Below, in pieces: positions 33,102 to 42,493 of a stretch of 64,000 nucleotides of DNA. Source of the DNA: Butyrivibrio sp. XPD2006 (GTDB taxonomy: Bacteria; Bacillota; Clostridia; Lachnospirales; Lachnospiraceae); contig NZ_ATVT01000014.1 of NCBI RefSeq assembly GCF_000420865.1, forward strand, positions 1 to 64,000, written 5' to 3'. The notes below the pieces were generated by a model. The model made no database searches. It was not told where the DNA came from and saw only the letters and a program-made list of their open reading frames with translations. Both the position numbers and the translations under genes were made by a program. Position 1 is the first letter of the stretch. The number at the start of each line of letters is the position of its first letter.

Positions 33102-35207
33102 TCACCAAACCGCGATCCTTTTTTCAGGCTCGAGATACATGCCATCGCCTTCAACTATTCCGTATGTCTCATAAAACTTATCAAACTGCTGTAAACCTAC
33201 ATTTATTCTGTAGAAAGCAAGAGGATGAACGTCTCCTGAGAAATAGTTCTTTTCCGCTTCCACAGGAATGTTTACTCTCCAAAGCCGTGCATAGGAAGTA
33301 AAGTACAGATCGTAGTCAAAATCAGGAACCTTGGATGCCAGATAGAGAGTTGCTCTCAGGCCTCCCATATCGGCAGTGGCTTCTCCGGTGAGGTTTGATC
33401 CTTTATATAAACCGGAACCCGGGAATGGTGTAAAGGTTGAATAATATGAAGCAACTTTGTCGTTGAGATCGGAAAATGCCACCTGATCCTTATAAGGCAT
33501 CCAGGAATTCTTTATACCATCCTTGTCGTAAAGAGCTCCGTTTCTGTCAAAGCCGTGAGTGATCTCATGACCTACTATGACGCTAAGTCCCGCAAGCTTC
33601 TCTTCATAAGTCATATCAGGAGAATAGCTGTAAGGCTCACATATTCCGGCACAAATGTACATTCCGTTGGTCGCAGGGTTGTAAAACGCATTTATTGTGG
33701 TTGTGGATGTGCCTTTTGCTATCGGATCCCAGTAATCTTTACTAAATTTCTGTTCCGAGAGAAACGCTCTGTGATGCATTAAATATCTCTGCATTGCGTA
33801 GTAGGCATCCAAAAAACTTCCACCCTCTTCTTTTGACTTGAACGGAGTCCTGCTGTAATCAAGCACCTCAAAGCTCTGGTAAGCTATGTGTATCCCTATA
33901 TTATTCAACTTTTCAAGGCATAAAGCTTTACCCTCGTCAGAAAGCCAGGGTTCCTCTGCAAAGATTACGTTATATGCGCCGATAACGTCCTCTGCCAGTT
34001 TCTTCAGCTCAGCTGTGGTTGCATCATCGAAATAGTTTTCAACATAAGTTTTATTTAGTGCTCCCAGCATCGCAGTCTGACCGATATAATAATCAAACTG
34101 CAGCGCGTCTTCACGCTGCTGCTCCGTCTGACCAACGTCAATAGGCTGCGAGGTTTTGGATTTGCTGAATTCACTTATTGTTTCTAATGTGGTCCTGTCA
34201 AGACAAAATGAGCTTTCAATGCAATAATTAACTATCAGATAATCCTTGATTTTTTCCAGATTACCCTTATTACAGAGCCTCTCAAGTCTCTTTGTATAAA
34301 ACTCCTGAATGACCAGATATTCTGCATTGGAGAATCCCCAGGCATCCAGAAGATCAAGAAGCGGGAAATCGCCTGCAATTTTCGCCGCCTCATCCCTGGT
34401 CTTTGTACTCTTTACAAAATCCTCAAAATTCATATCTATGGTAGCAGAAGCAACTTTTTTCTCCCACTTAAGACAGTTCTTAAGGATCTTTCTCGCATCT
34501 CTCTCTGTATAACCAAGCTGCTCCAGCATGTACAGAACTTCGTTCTCTACTGCTTCGTACATCTCAAGCGCTGATGCTGAATTAAGCTTGTCATAAAAAG
34601 ACTGCCCGTTCTCGGCCTGCAGAGAAAGCTTCGGGGCACCTATCAGTGTAAGATTGATATCGGGGTACTGTTCAATATGATATGAATCCATTACGTCCAC
34701 CGCTATCGGTGCCAGTGCAAGTGGATTCCTTTCAAGATCACCAAAGAATGCATACAGATCATCCATGCTGCTGATGGATTCAATGTCTGCGATATAGGGC
34801 TTTAGAGGTTCTACGCCCTGACTGTTTCTATAATCCCAGTCTGAAGAAAGCGCATAGTACTTTCTGAGTACTTCCGCTTCTTCACCGGGGATGGATTCAT
34901 CCGTAGCGGCTTTTTTCATCTTTTCAGTGACCTGATCAGAAATGTTCTGAAAAACGCCGTAGTAATTATCTCCTATTTCCTGCTTCCACGCCTTATTTTT
35001 GGCCGCTGCAAAATCATCCTGTGGACGGTACTCTACATCTGCCTTTACCGAGTCAATTAGATCAGAGTCCACCCACCCCTTGTTCAGCGCAGCATCCAGC
35101 CGTTCCTGAAAACTGCCTCCCGCAGCCTCCTGTGAGCCTGCAGAACACGCAGTCAGGACAACGGCCATCACCAGCGAAAGCATTACTGTCGTCGGTCTTT
35201 TCTTCAT
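33102..35207 (-). CDS. M13-family (neprilysin/PepO-like) zinc peptidase, lipoprotein
   Basis: A 701-residue metallopeptidase at the outer face of the membrane. The N-terminus is a lipoprotein signal, MKKRPTTVMLSLVMAVVLTA followed by the lipidated Cys of LTAC. Zinc ligands are in VGHEITHGFD (two His) and GEATADMGG (Glu, with a conserved Asp); NAFYNPATNG is the substrate-binding NAFY motif. M13 enzymes cut small peptides. The ATG follows GAGAGGAG. Being next to an ABC exporter, it may process or destroy a secreted or incoming peptide, but this is inferred from position only. Confidence 0.92.
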   Translation of the reverse strand: MKKRPTTVMLSLVMAVVLTACSAGSQEAAGGSFQERLDAALNKGWVDSDLIDSVKADVEYRPQDDFAAAKNKAWKQEIGDNYYGVFQNISDQVTEKMKKAATDESIPGEEAEVLRKYYALSSDWDYRNSQGVEPLKPYIADIESISSMDDLYAFFGDLERNPLALAPIAVDVMDSYHIEQYPDINLTLIGAPKLSLQAENGQSFYDKLNSASALEMYEAVENEVLYMLEQLGYTERDARKILKNCLKWEKKVASATIDMNFEDFVKSTKTRDEAAKIAGDFPLLDLLDAWGFSNAEYLVIQEFYTKRLERLCNKGNLEKIKDYLIVNYCIESSFCLDRTTLETISEFSKSKTSQPIDVGQTEQQREDALQFDYYIGQTAMLGALNKTYVENYFDDATTAELKKLAEDVIGAYNVIFAEEPWLSDEGKALCLEKLNNIGIHIAYQSFEVLDYSRTPFKSKEEGGSFLDAYYAMQRYLMHHRAFLSEQKFSKDYWDPIAKGTSTTTINAFYNPATNGMYICAGICEPYSYSPDMTYEEKLAGLSVIVGHEITHGFDRNGALYDKDGIKNSWMPYKDQVAFSDLNDKVASYYSTFTPFPGSGLYKGSNLTGEATADMGGLRATLYLASKVPDFDYDLYFTSYARLWRVNIPVEAEKNYFSGDVHPLAFYRINVGLQQFDKFYETYGIVEGDGMYLEPEKRIAVW

Positions 35208-35333
35208 TAGCCCTACTCCTCTCGTTACCGTGTCATTTTAAAAACTTAATACATCTCCTGTTTATCATTATAATATATGTTTGTACACGATATTTCCTAA
35301 AAGAGTATAAACTTTTGAATCAGTAGGGCTTTT

Positions 35334-37088
35334 TCACTTTTTAAGTATCAGCACCCCGTTTGGTCCCAGCTTTCCATCATTCCATTTTCTGGAATATACA
35401 ACTCCCTCAAACCCACTGATATCAATATCTACCGCGGTCTCCTCACAGTTGAGATAAACCTGAATGCTCTCATTTTCCCCTATCTTGGTAAAAGAGATCA
35501 CCCTCTTCTCCTCAATATCGTTGGGGAAATGGAAATTTCTGCTCTTGCAGGACTGCAAAGTCTTTCTCATGTTGATAAGGCGCTTTATCTCTGAGATTTC
35601 GACATCTCTTTTACCCGCATCAATCTCATCCCATGGCATGCAGCGTCTGCAATCAGGGTCGTAAGAGCCCTCCATTGCCACCTCGGTACCATAATAGATG
35701 CAGGGACTGCCCGGCATAGTGAACAAAACAGCAAGCTGCTGGTAAAAGATATCTATGTTGTGCCCTGCTTTATCCAGAAGCCTGTTGGTATCGTGCGAGT
35801 CCAGAAGGTTGAACAAAACATCGTTCACCTGCGCATAATACATGGTAAAGCATCTGTTTATGTCGTATTCAAAGGACTCACGTCCTCTGCTCTTGTATAC
35901 CCAGAAGTCAGAAATAGCCGTAGTCAGGGGATAATTCATGACAGAATCATACTCATCTCCTCGCAGCCACGAGATCGAATCGTGCCAGATCTCGCCAAGA
36001 AGGTAGAAATCATCCTTCATGTGACAGGTCATGTATCTCACAGCCTTAAGGAATGAATGTGAGACCTCGTTTCCGACATCAAATCTAAGGCCGTCGATAT
36101 TGAAGGTCTCGATCCAGAACCTGATGATATCCAGAAGATAGTCCTGAACCTTGGGATTATTGGTATTGAGCTTGGGCATATATTCTGCAAAAGCAAAAGA
36201 GTAATACCTTCCATCCCTTGTATCTCTTCCCTTCTCAAGAGGCCACTTGTTTATCATGTACCAGTCGGCATATTCAGACTCCTGCCCCTTCTCCAGAATG
36301 TCCTGCCACATGGGATGATCGATGCCCGTATGGTTAAATACCGCATCCAGCATGACTCTGATGCCCATTTCATGAGCCTCATCCACCAGCGCACGAAGAT
36401 CATCATTGGTACCGAACTGAGGATCAACCTTTTTGTAATCCCTGGTATTGTATTTATGGTTACTGTGCGCCTCAAATATAGGATTTAAGTATATTCCGGT
36501 GATGCCAAGGTCTCTGAGATATGGCAATCTGTCTCTTATACCCCTGATATCTCCGCCGTAGTAATCATGAAAGCCGACCTCCCCTGTCTGCCAGGCCATA
36601 ACGCCCTCAGGGTCTATGCTCTTGTCACCGTTGCAGAACCTCTCCGGAAAGATCTGATACCACACAGTATCGTTGACCCAGGCAGGTGTCTTGCATACAT
36701 CCGCAGAGTTCATCCAGGGCATGATGAAGTATGAAAGGGTCTTGCCCTCAGTATTCATCTCTTCCTCGGTATAAAAGCCATCCTCGAAGAAGTACATGAT
36801 TTCCTCGCCTGCATGAAGCTCAAAATAATACTTGCACCTCTTATATTCAGGGCGTAGTGTTGTGGTCCACCAGATATGATCCTTGAGCCTTTTCTTGAAG
36901 CATATTTCTTCCTTCTTTCCGCTCCAGCGCTCATTTCCGCCCATTATTCCGGCGTCATACGGATCTCCGTAGTAGATATATACTTTATCCACATCATATC
37001 CGGTTTTGATATTGATGATAAGCTGCTCCGAATCTAACGGATAGCAGTACTGTTCTGACATTCGATGGTAAATTGCACTTAAAAACAT
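35334..37088 (-). CDS. GH13 neopullulanase/cyclomaltodextrinase-type glycosidase
   Basis: A 584-residue intracellular amylolytic enzyme. The ATG at 37088 is chosen; an ATG two codons earlier abuts the Shine-Dalgarno AAAGGAG. Residues 1-125 form an N-terminal beta domain of CBM34 type, the usual dimerisation part. Barrel motifs are DAVFNHTG (region I), GLRFDVGNEV (nucleophile Asp), LLGEIWHD (acid Glu) and LLDSHDTNR (transition-state Asp). It should hydrolyse cyclodextrins, pullulan or maltodextrins. No signal peptide is present, so the substrate must be imported. A LacI-type operator lies between promoter and ribosome site. Confidence 0.93.
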   Translation of the reverse strand: MFLSAIYHRMSEQYCYPLDSEQLIINIKTGYDVDKVYIYYGDPYDAGIMGGNERWSGKKEEICFKKRLKDHIWWTTTLRPEYKRCKYYFELHAGEEIMYFFEDGFYTEEEMNTEGKTLSYFIMPWMNSADVCKTPAWVNDTVWYQIFPERFCNGDKSIDPEGVMAWQTGEVGFHDYYGGDIRGIRDRLPYLRDLGITGIYLNPIFEAHSNHKYNTRDYKKVDPQFGTNDDLRALVDEAHEMGIRVMLDAVFNHTGIDHPMWQDILEKGQESEYADWYMINKWPLEKGRDTRDGRYYSFAFAEYMPKLNTNNPKVQDYLLDIIRFWIETFNIDGLRFDVGNEVSHSFLKAVRYMTCHMKDDFYLLGEIWHDSISWLRGDEYDSVMNYPLTTAISDFWVYKSRGRESFEYDINRCFTMYYAQVNDVLFNLLDSHDTNRLLDKAGHNIDIFYQQLAVLFTMPGSPCIYYGTEVAMEGSYDPDCRRCMPWDEIDAGKRDVEISEIKRLINMRKTLQSCKSRNFHFPNDIEEKRVISFTKIGENESIQVYLNCEETAVDIDISGFEGVVYSRKWNDGKLGPNGVLILKK

Positions 37089-37101
37089 AGGCATCTCCTT
37101 T

Positions 37102-37117
37102 CGGAAAACGTTTTCCG
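37102..37117. promoter_or_regulatory. LacI-family operator of the GH13 gene
   Basis: The perfect palindrome CGGAAAACGTTTTCCG has the central CG and A/T-rich flanks of LacI/GalR operators such as those of maltose regulators. It lies about +4 to +19 from the predicted start site and ends 7 bp before the Shine-Dalgarno, so a bound repressor would block elongation or initiation. No LacI gene is in the window. Confidence 0.85.
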
Positions 37118-37127
37118 TAACAAAGAC

Positions 37128-37156
37128 ACTATATCTTATTCTTTTTCAAATTGCAA
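37128..37156 (-). promoter_or_regulatory. Promoter of the GH13 gene
   Basis: -35 TTGCAA (37151-37156), 17-bp spacer, -10 TATAGT (37128-37133), read on the minus strand, directly upstream of the operator. Confidence 0.8.
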
Positions 37157-37164
37157 CCCGAATA

Positions 37165-37200
37165 TACAAAAACCGCTCCTTACGATATTGTAAGGAACGG
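37165..37200 (-). terminator. Terminator after the LytS-type kinase gene
   Basis: CCGTTCCTTAC and GTAAGGAGCGG (minus strand) form an 11-bp stem with one mismatch, followed by TTTTTG. It lies 66 bp past the kinase stop. Confidence 0.85.
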
Positions 37201-37266
37201 CGTGATTTTATATGTGCCATATATGTTATATATCTTATTTAACATTTCTATTCTTCGGGATAGTAA

Positions 37267-38655
37267 TTACAGCTGTTGTTCCCTCTCCTTTTTTTGCTGT
37301 CGTATTCCAGCTTTCCTCCAAAGTGCGCCAGCGTTATTTTTCTTTTTAGGAATAATAATCTCTACTGTTGTCCCTTTCCCCGGCTCTGAAATAACATTCA
37401 TTTCAGAATTCTTCATGATTCTAAGCCTGCTTCTTACATTTTTGATTCCAATCATATCGTTATCATGTTCACTCCGGGCATTGTATTCGTTAACATTAAA
37501 CCCAACACCATTGTCAGCAATGATCAATTTGACAAATCCATAGCCATCCTCTGTCCTTATTGTGATGACACCGGGGTCATCTGGAGTCTTTTTGCAAACA
37601 CCGTGTTTTATGGCATTTTCAACCAGAGGCTGAACTGTAAGCGGAGGGATTTCAAAGTTGGCGACTTCTATGTCATACTCTACGACAAACCTGTCACCAA
37701 AACGCGCTTTCTCAATTTCGAGGTATACATTGGTATGATCAAGTTCTTTTGTAAAAGGAATTGGTTTACCCGAGTCAATGGACCCGATATCCGTCCGCAA
37801 ATACTCTGACAGATTACTGATGAGCTTTTTGGCCTGTGATACGTCCTTGTCACACAGGACATAGATAGAATTCAGTGCATTATACAAAAAATGCGGTTTT
37901 ATCTGAGAAATAGCGATCTGAGTCTGCATGTCCTCCAATATCCTGTCCTGGTTTTCGATCATTATTCTCTGTTCCACCAGTTTCTGAGTATTATAAGTAA
38001 CCGCCTGCCCAAAGAGTATGGCGGATGCTATGATGATCGCTATATTTGAGAGGGAGAATCCATATATAAAAATCTGCAGGATAGTTGCAAGCAGTGGCAG
38101 AAGTATGAAGCTCATGATGGCCAGAAAGCGCCTTCTCTCCAAATATCTCCTCTTAACAATGAGATAGATAATATTCCCTGCAACCTCGATCAATATGAGA
38201 GCAGACCACCAGCCAAATCCCACGCCTCGCCGGTAAAGATTTGTATCCGGGTCAATGCTGAAAATGAAGTTCCTGGACTGCGTTATCATGTAAAACAGGC
38301 AGTTGTATGCACCAATTCCGCCTATTATCATCAAAATCCGGTTATTTCTGTACTCTTCTTCTATAGAGTACATAGTGTAGGCTATAACTGCCACCGGCAA
38401 AAATGCATTACATAAAATTGCAATATAGTTGGAAAAAACCAGAATCGAATAAGAAAAATATCCGGGAACGCCTCTGAAGAACCAGGCAGCCGCATCAAAG
38501 AAGAGCATCACCCCCACAATCAGCTCTAAAGCTCCCAGGGTGCGATACTGTTTTCGTATTACAGATTTGCTGAGATAGAGGTAGATTGCAACAGCATATG
38601 CAAAAAAGCTACCCCATAATTCCAGGCAGGTATACAGATACTTTAATTCCGGCAC
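37267..38655 (-). CDS. LytS/YehU-type sensor histidine kinase
   Basis: A 462-residue membrane kinase. Residues 1-220 hold seven membrane helices. The kinase part is the short His_kinase/HATPase type: the phosphoacceptor region is QIKPHFLYNALNSI, the N-box is PLVENAIKHGV and the G-box is IADNGVGFN. This class usually signals to LytTR or similar regulators encoded beside it. Here only a remnant of the regulator remains upstream, overlapping by 13 bp. The start is GTG at 38655 behind GGAGGA. A terminator follows. Confidence 0.9.
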   Translation of the reverse strand: MPELKYLYTCLELWGSFFAYAVAIYLYLSKSVIRKQYRTLGALELIVGVMLFFDAAAWFFRGVPGYFSYSILVFSNYIAILCNAFLPVAVIAYTMYSIEEEYRNNRILMIIGGIGAYNCLFYMITQSRNFIFSIDPDTNLYRRGVGFGWWSALILIEVAGNIIYLIVKRRYLERRRFLAIMSFILLPLLATILQIFIYGFSLSNIAIIIASAILFGQAVTYNTQKLVEQRIMIENQDRILEDMQTQIAISQIKPHFLYNALNSIYVLCDKDVSQAKKLISNLSEYLRTDIGSIDSGKPIPFTKELDHTNVYLEIEKARFGDRFVVEYDIEVANFEIPPLTVQPLVENAIKHGVCKKTPDDPGVITIRTEDGYGFVKLIIADNGVGFNVNEYNARSEHDNDMIGIKNVRSRLRIMKNSEMNVISEPGKGTTVEIIIPKKKNNAGALWRKAGIRQQKKEREQQL

Positions 38656-38903
38656 TTCTCTTCCTCCAATATGGAGATCCTGTCTTCACCCCAGCTGTAC
38701 TGAGACATGTACTCTCCATGGAACGCGCGCTTTTCTACTTCCCCACCGTTTTTAAAATCATATAGATCACACTTAACCTTATTCACATCTACTCCAAGCA
38801 TTCCTCGCTGCTTGAGCAGAACATCTTCTATTCCGCTTTTCTTAAAGGTATTTGTAAGGTCAGATTGAAGGTTTCTCATTTTTGAATACAGACGGTTTTT
38901 CGA
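38643..38903 (-). pseudogene. C-terminal remnant of a response regulator
   Basis: About 85 residues match the C-terminal end of the intact regulator at 48316-49134: MRNLQSDLTNTF, VLLKQRGMLGV, VKCDLYDF and MSQYSWGEDR versus LCNLRQDLQNTF, ILLKQRGSMAI, IECDLYDW and MNQYSWSEFY. The receiver and most of the DNA-binding domain are absent. The open frame extends upstream to 38987, but that part is nonsense, since it runs through the promoter region and the terminator of nudC. So the gene lost its 5' part by deletion. The remaining frame is free of stops, and its end overlaps the kinase start as in an intact operon. Confidence 0.7.
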
Positions 38904-38944
38904 AATTTCATGTACTACATATATAGTATATCGTCTTTTGAGGG

Positions 38945-38974
38945 CAAAATAAACAGGAGACCCAAAGGTCTCCT
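38945..38974 (-). terminator. Terminator of the nudC gene
   Basis: AGGAGACC and GGTCTCCT form an 8-bp stem at 38955-38974, followed on the minus strand by TGTTTATTTTG. Confidence 0.75.
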
Positions 38975-39007
38975 GCCAAAAATCCAAATTATTCCTCTTT
39001 CGTTATT

Positions 39008-39874
39008 TTAGACAGTTCCTCCGTACCCATGCTCCTTAAAAAGCTTCATCATCTCATTGGTAAGGCTGTAGTCCATTGGCTGAAGAACTATCTCCTCAGG
39101 CAGGTTCCACTCAGCGTATTTAAGCTCCTGATCATCCATCTTAATCTCAGTATCGCCGGTCACGTCACAGAAAAATCCTGCAAGTACATCACTCGCCATA
39201 CCCCAGGGCTGAGACTTGTAATACCTGATATTGGTGACCTTAAGCCCCACTTCTTCCATGACTTCGCGCTTTACAGTCTCCTCGAGTGTCTCTCCAATCT
39301 CTGTAAAGCCCGCCACCAGCGCATTGTGTCCAAATCCTGTCCTGTATTTGGTAAGCACCAGCCTGTTGCTCTCTTTGTCCGTAACCCCGATAATAACTGC
39401 GGGATTTATTCTCGGATAAATCTTATTGCCACACTTGGGGCACACTCTGGCTCTCTCTGCCTTGTCATTGACGTTCTCACTGCCGCATTTCCCGCAGAAT
39501 CTTGTCACATCGTACCACTCTGCAAGGTGAAGCGCCGTAAAGGCTGCATACACATAGTGTTTAGGTAAAAAGAACTTGCTCCTGACCTTGGAAAAATCTG
39601 TAAATGAAAAGCGGGATCTGTCATATGAAAGTCCTGCAGCATTTCCCAAAAACAGAAAGAACATCTCATCTCCTATCCCGAATATATACACCAGATCTGA
39701 TTCAGCAGCTCCCTCAAGCTCAGAAAGATGAGGATATGCTATTTCCCCGGTCTCTTCGTTAACCGCAAGCAAAAAGCTCTTTTCCGAATAAACCACAACC
39801 GGGCTATCATCATCTGCCTTAATATTCGGATCATAATGATTATTCAGCTGTAATGGATTTATATCCTGTATCAT
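39008..39874 (-). CDS. nudC: NAD(H) pyrophosphatase NudC
   Basis: A 288-residue Nudix enzyme that splits NADH/NAD+ and removes NAD caps from RNA. The zinc ribbon is CGKCG ... CPKCG in the middle; the Nudix box has GFTEIGETLEE and REVMEEVGL; right after it comes SQPWGMASDVLAGF, the NudC version of the SQPWPFPxS signature. The ATG at 39874 is preferred to a TTG two codons earlier because GAGG is 7 nt from the ATG but adjacent to the TTG. The upstream membrane gene ends 12 bp away. Confidence 0.93.
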   Translation of the reverse strand: MIQDINPLQLNNHYDPNIKADDDSPVVVYSEKSFLLAVNEETGEIAYPHLSELEGAAESDLVYIFGIGDEMFFLFLGNAAGLSYDRSRFSFTDFSKVRSKFFLPKHYVYAAFTALHLAEWYDVTRFCGKCGSENVNDKAERARVCPKCGNKIYPRINPAVIIGVTDKESNRLVLTKYRTGFGHNALVAGFTEIGETLEETVKREVMEEVGLKVTNIRYYKSQPWGMASDVLAGFFCDVTGDTEIKMDDQELKYAEWNLPEEIVLQPMDYSLTNEMMKLFKEHGYGGTV

Positions 39875-39886
39875 TGGCAAACCTCG

Positions 39887-40762
39887 TCAGTCAAAATCTG
39901 CATATTCATCAGACTCATCATATTCGTCACGACCACGGTGTCTGTCACCGTTACCTGACTTCTTTTTCATTATAAGGTGATATATCTGGCGCCCGTGGTG
40001 CAGTACAAAAACTGCAGCCAGAAGGAATATGTGTGTATAGAATACTCCTACTATATAATAATTGCGCTCTAAAAGATATCCGGCAGTAAATCCAAAGAAG
40101 CTCATGCCTCCTGAAATCGCCAGGCCCAGCACCAGAAGCGGGGTTCTGACAATAGTTCTTTTCATGCATGCCAGAAAGTCCATAAAGGATGCGTCAAAGT
40201 ACACGAAACGTCCAACCATAAGGCCCAGATAATACATCATTACCGGGCTGTACTCACTCTCATCTCCGATAACATTGAGATAAAGCAGCACAACAATTGC
40301 ATAGAACATGCCAAGCATCCTTACAGATGCGATCTGGTCTCTGGAAAGCCCTTTTATGGGTATTAAGAATTTATCAAGAAGCGTATTGAGCACACAGGAG
40401 AGGCAGATCATCAGAAGAAGTACGAAATCCTTCCAGTTCTCCCAGGCATATAGAAAAGTTCCTAAAAGTCCCGCATGATATGACCCGTGATACAGGTTGT
40501 ACACATGGTTCAGTACTACATATGCACAGGCAAAAGACATTACAGAGGTGGCAGAAATTATCAGCTCGTAGAAGTATTCGGACATTCTGTAATAGTTGTC
40601 CTTACGGCGTCTTTCTGCACTTCTTCCCTTTCCCGGTTCAGCTATCCTGTTCCAGGCAAGGATCAAAAGATTACCGATCACAATGGCTATCAGAGCCACC
40701 AGGAAAAAGATCAGTTTTTTAGGCCACGTAAAATCCGGATTGATATAAGCTTCGATTGTCAT
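39887..40762 (-). CDS. Polytopic membrane protein of unknown function
   Basis: A 291-residue protein with about seven helices and no recognised family. A basic loop (GKGRSAERRRKDNYYR) follows helix 1, and the acidic C-terminal tail (RDEYDESDEYADFD) is probably cytoplasmic. His/Tyr-rich loops (NHVYNLYHGSYH) face the other side. It lies 31 bp downstream of the phosphoesterase gene and 12 bp upstream of nudC in a shared minus-strand run. Confidence 0.75.
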   Translation of the reverse strand: MTIEAYINPDFTWPKKLIFFLVALIAIVIGNLLILAWNRIAEPGKGRSAERRRKDNYYRMSEYFYELIISATSVMSFACAYVVLNHVYNLYHGSYHAGLLGTFLYAWENWKDFVLLLMICLSCVLNTLLDKFLIPIKGLSRDQIASVRMLGMFYAIVVLLYLNVIGDESEYSPVMMYYLGLMVGRFVYFDASFMDFLACMKRTIVRTPLLVLGLAISGGMSFFGFTAGYLLERNYYIVGVFYTHIFLLAAVFVLHHGRQIYHLIMKKKSGNGDRHRGRDEYDESDEYADFD

Positions 40763-40793
40763 TTCTATTCACGTCCTTTTATATTCAATATGA

Positions 40794-41492
40794 TCAGTCC
40801 ATGACCTTCATGGGCTTAAATTTCAAATAATCTCCGGAAACCAGACTGTACCTGACTCCGTCAACTTTGCCAAGCAAGCTGTCATGGAACCTTTCTTCTC
40901 CGTGACAGTGGGCATATATCACCTGCTCTACACCGTAGGCCTTAGCCATAAAGGTGAACCGGCTTGTCTTTTCTCCGATCCCGGTAGGCGGATAGTGAAG
41001 AAACATCACAAATTTCTCGTATCCGTCAGCCCTTGCTGCTTCAAAGGACTCTTTTAACCGCTTTGCCTCACGCTCTACCAGCATGGCTGCATGTTCACGG
41101 GTATCGAACCCCTCGTAGCAGTATCCTTTGGTTCCAACCAGGGCATAGTCTCCATACGGGTAGTAATTATTCTGTAAAAAGAAAAGACGACCCTTGTACT
41201 TCTCATTGAGGCGATTTGTTTTTTTGGCTTGCCAGAAGGTATCATGGTTCCCTCTGATAAGGACCTTTTTGCCCGGCAGATCCTCAATAAACTGAAGATC
41301 CAGCTGACAGTCCTCAAGCTTCCTGCCCCAGCTATGGTCTCCCACCAGCACCAGGGTATCGTCATCGGTTATGAACTTGTTGCAGTTTTTGTCGATCTGC
41401 TTGTCGTGATTTCTCCAGACCTTGCCAAAGATATCCATGTTTTTGTCGGACTGGAAGGAAAGATGCAGATCCCCCATGGCATATAAAGCCAT
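40794..41492 (-). CDS. Calcineurin-like metallophosphoesterase
   Basis: A 232-residue cytoplasmic phosphoesterase. The di-metal motifs are in order: GDLHLSF (DxH), VGDHSWG (GDx2G-like), RGNHDTF (GNHD), LHYPP (H) and YAHCHGEE (GHxH variant with Ala-His-Cys-His). It likely acts on a phosphomonoester or diester; the substrate is unknown. The ATG follows AAAGGAG. It is 15 bp after the corA gene. Confidence 0.88.
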   Translation of the reverse strand: MALYAMGDLHLSFQSDKNMDIFGKVWRNHDKQIDKNCNKFITDDDTLVLVGDHSWGRKLEDCQLDLQFIEDLPGKKVLIRGNHDTFWQAKKTNRLNEKYKGRLFFLQNNYYPYGDYALVGTKGYCYEGFDTREHAAMLVEREAKRLKESFEAARADGYEKFVMFLHYPPTGIGEKTSRFTFMAKAYGVEQVIYAHCHGEERFHDSLLGKVDGVRYSLVSGDYLKFKPMKVMD

Positions 41493-41507
41493 CTTGTTTC
41501 TCCTTTA

Positions 41508-42425
41508 TCAGAGTATCTTTTTGAACTTAAAGAAAGCCAGATTTCCCACGACGATCAGAACACTGAGTCCTATAACTATAGGATACCCCACTCTTGATTC
41601 CAGCTCGGGCATGTACTTAAAGTTCATTCCATACCAGCCAACGATAAGCGTAAGCGGCATAAAGATGGTGGTAACCACTGTAAGCACTGTCATGATACGG
41701 TTCTGTCGTACATCAAGCTGTGACTGATACAGGTCATTGAGCTGGATGGTATAGTCACGAAGGTGAGTGGCTGTATTGTAGAGCCTGTCTACACGTCCGG
41801 AAAACATGCTGAAATATCTCAGATTCTCCTCTTTAAAGAAGCCGTTCTCATTCTCTTCAAACTCCTGCGCAAGATCCAGGAGCTGCTCATAGTGGATACG
41901 AAGATCTCTTATGTCGCCTCGAAGTTCGTTGTTGCGCTGTATCTGCGCTTCCTCGGCATCATTCATGATCTGCTTCTCTATCTTATCCAGCTCCAACTCA
42001 TATCTCTGCATGATCTGAAGATCGTTATGGATTATAAGTTCCAGAAAGTCATATAAAAACCGCTCCAGACAGGGCTTTTTCCACTTCTTGAGTCTCTGGA
42101 TCTTCCTTATAATATTGATCACGGTATCTCCCTGATCTATGAAGACTATTCCTGTTTCATCGAGAACATAAGAAAAACGCTGCAGTTCAGCTGCACCCGA
42201 AGACTGGGTGGGAATCACAAAGGTTCCTGTCAGTGAATCATAGTTGACCTCAGCTTTGGTAGTAAGAACCTCATCGTTGTTGAGATCGAAGTCTATCCCC
42301 ATATCGAAGTCTTCATTCTCACTGCCCCACTGTTCCGGTGTAAGCACGGCCACATATGGTGATGCAGCATCGTGACACTGTTCAGCACTGCATTCTTCAA
42401 GGATGTTTTTTATCAGAAAGTACAT
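41508..42425 (-). CDS. corA: CorA-family magnesium transporter
   Basis: A 305-residue divalent-cation channel. The long N-terminal cytoplasmic part ends in coiled helices, then two C-terminal membrane helices follow, with the pore-entry motif YGMNF between them and a basic end (FFKFKKIL). The pentamer lets Mg2+ (or Co2+, Ni2+) in. The ATG follows AAGGGG. It shares a short divergent promoter region (42426-42493) with the CPBP protease gene. Confidence 0.92.
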   Translation of the reverse strand: MYFLIKNILEECSAEQCHDAASPYVAVLTPEQWGSENEDFDMGIDFDLNNDEVLTTKAEVNYDSLTGTFVIPTQSSGAAELQRFSYVLDETGIVFIDQGDTVINIIRKIQRLKKWKKPCLERFLYDFLELIIHNDLQIMQRYELELDKIEKQIMNDAEEAQIQRNNELRGDIRDLRIHYEQLLDLAQEFEENENGFFKEENLRYFSMFSGRVDRLYNTATHLRDYTIQLNDLYQSQLDVRQNRIMTVLTVVTTIFMPLTLIVGWYGMNFKYMPELESRVGYPIVIGLSVLIVVGNLAFFKFKKIL

Positions 42426-42493
42426 TCTGTTCTTCCCCTTTCATACACATATACTTTATAATAGCATAATACGGGAAAAAAGGAGGTTAAAGT

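Noticed and set aside
38880-38987. N-terminal 36 codons of the frame that runs into the response-regulator remnant
   Set aside because: They cross the nudC terminator and a likely promoter and share nothing with the regulator family, so only the part from about 38903 down is annotated.
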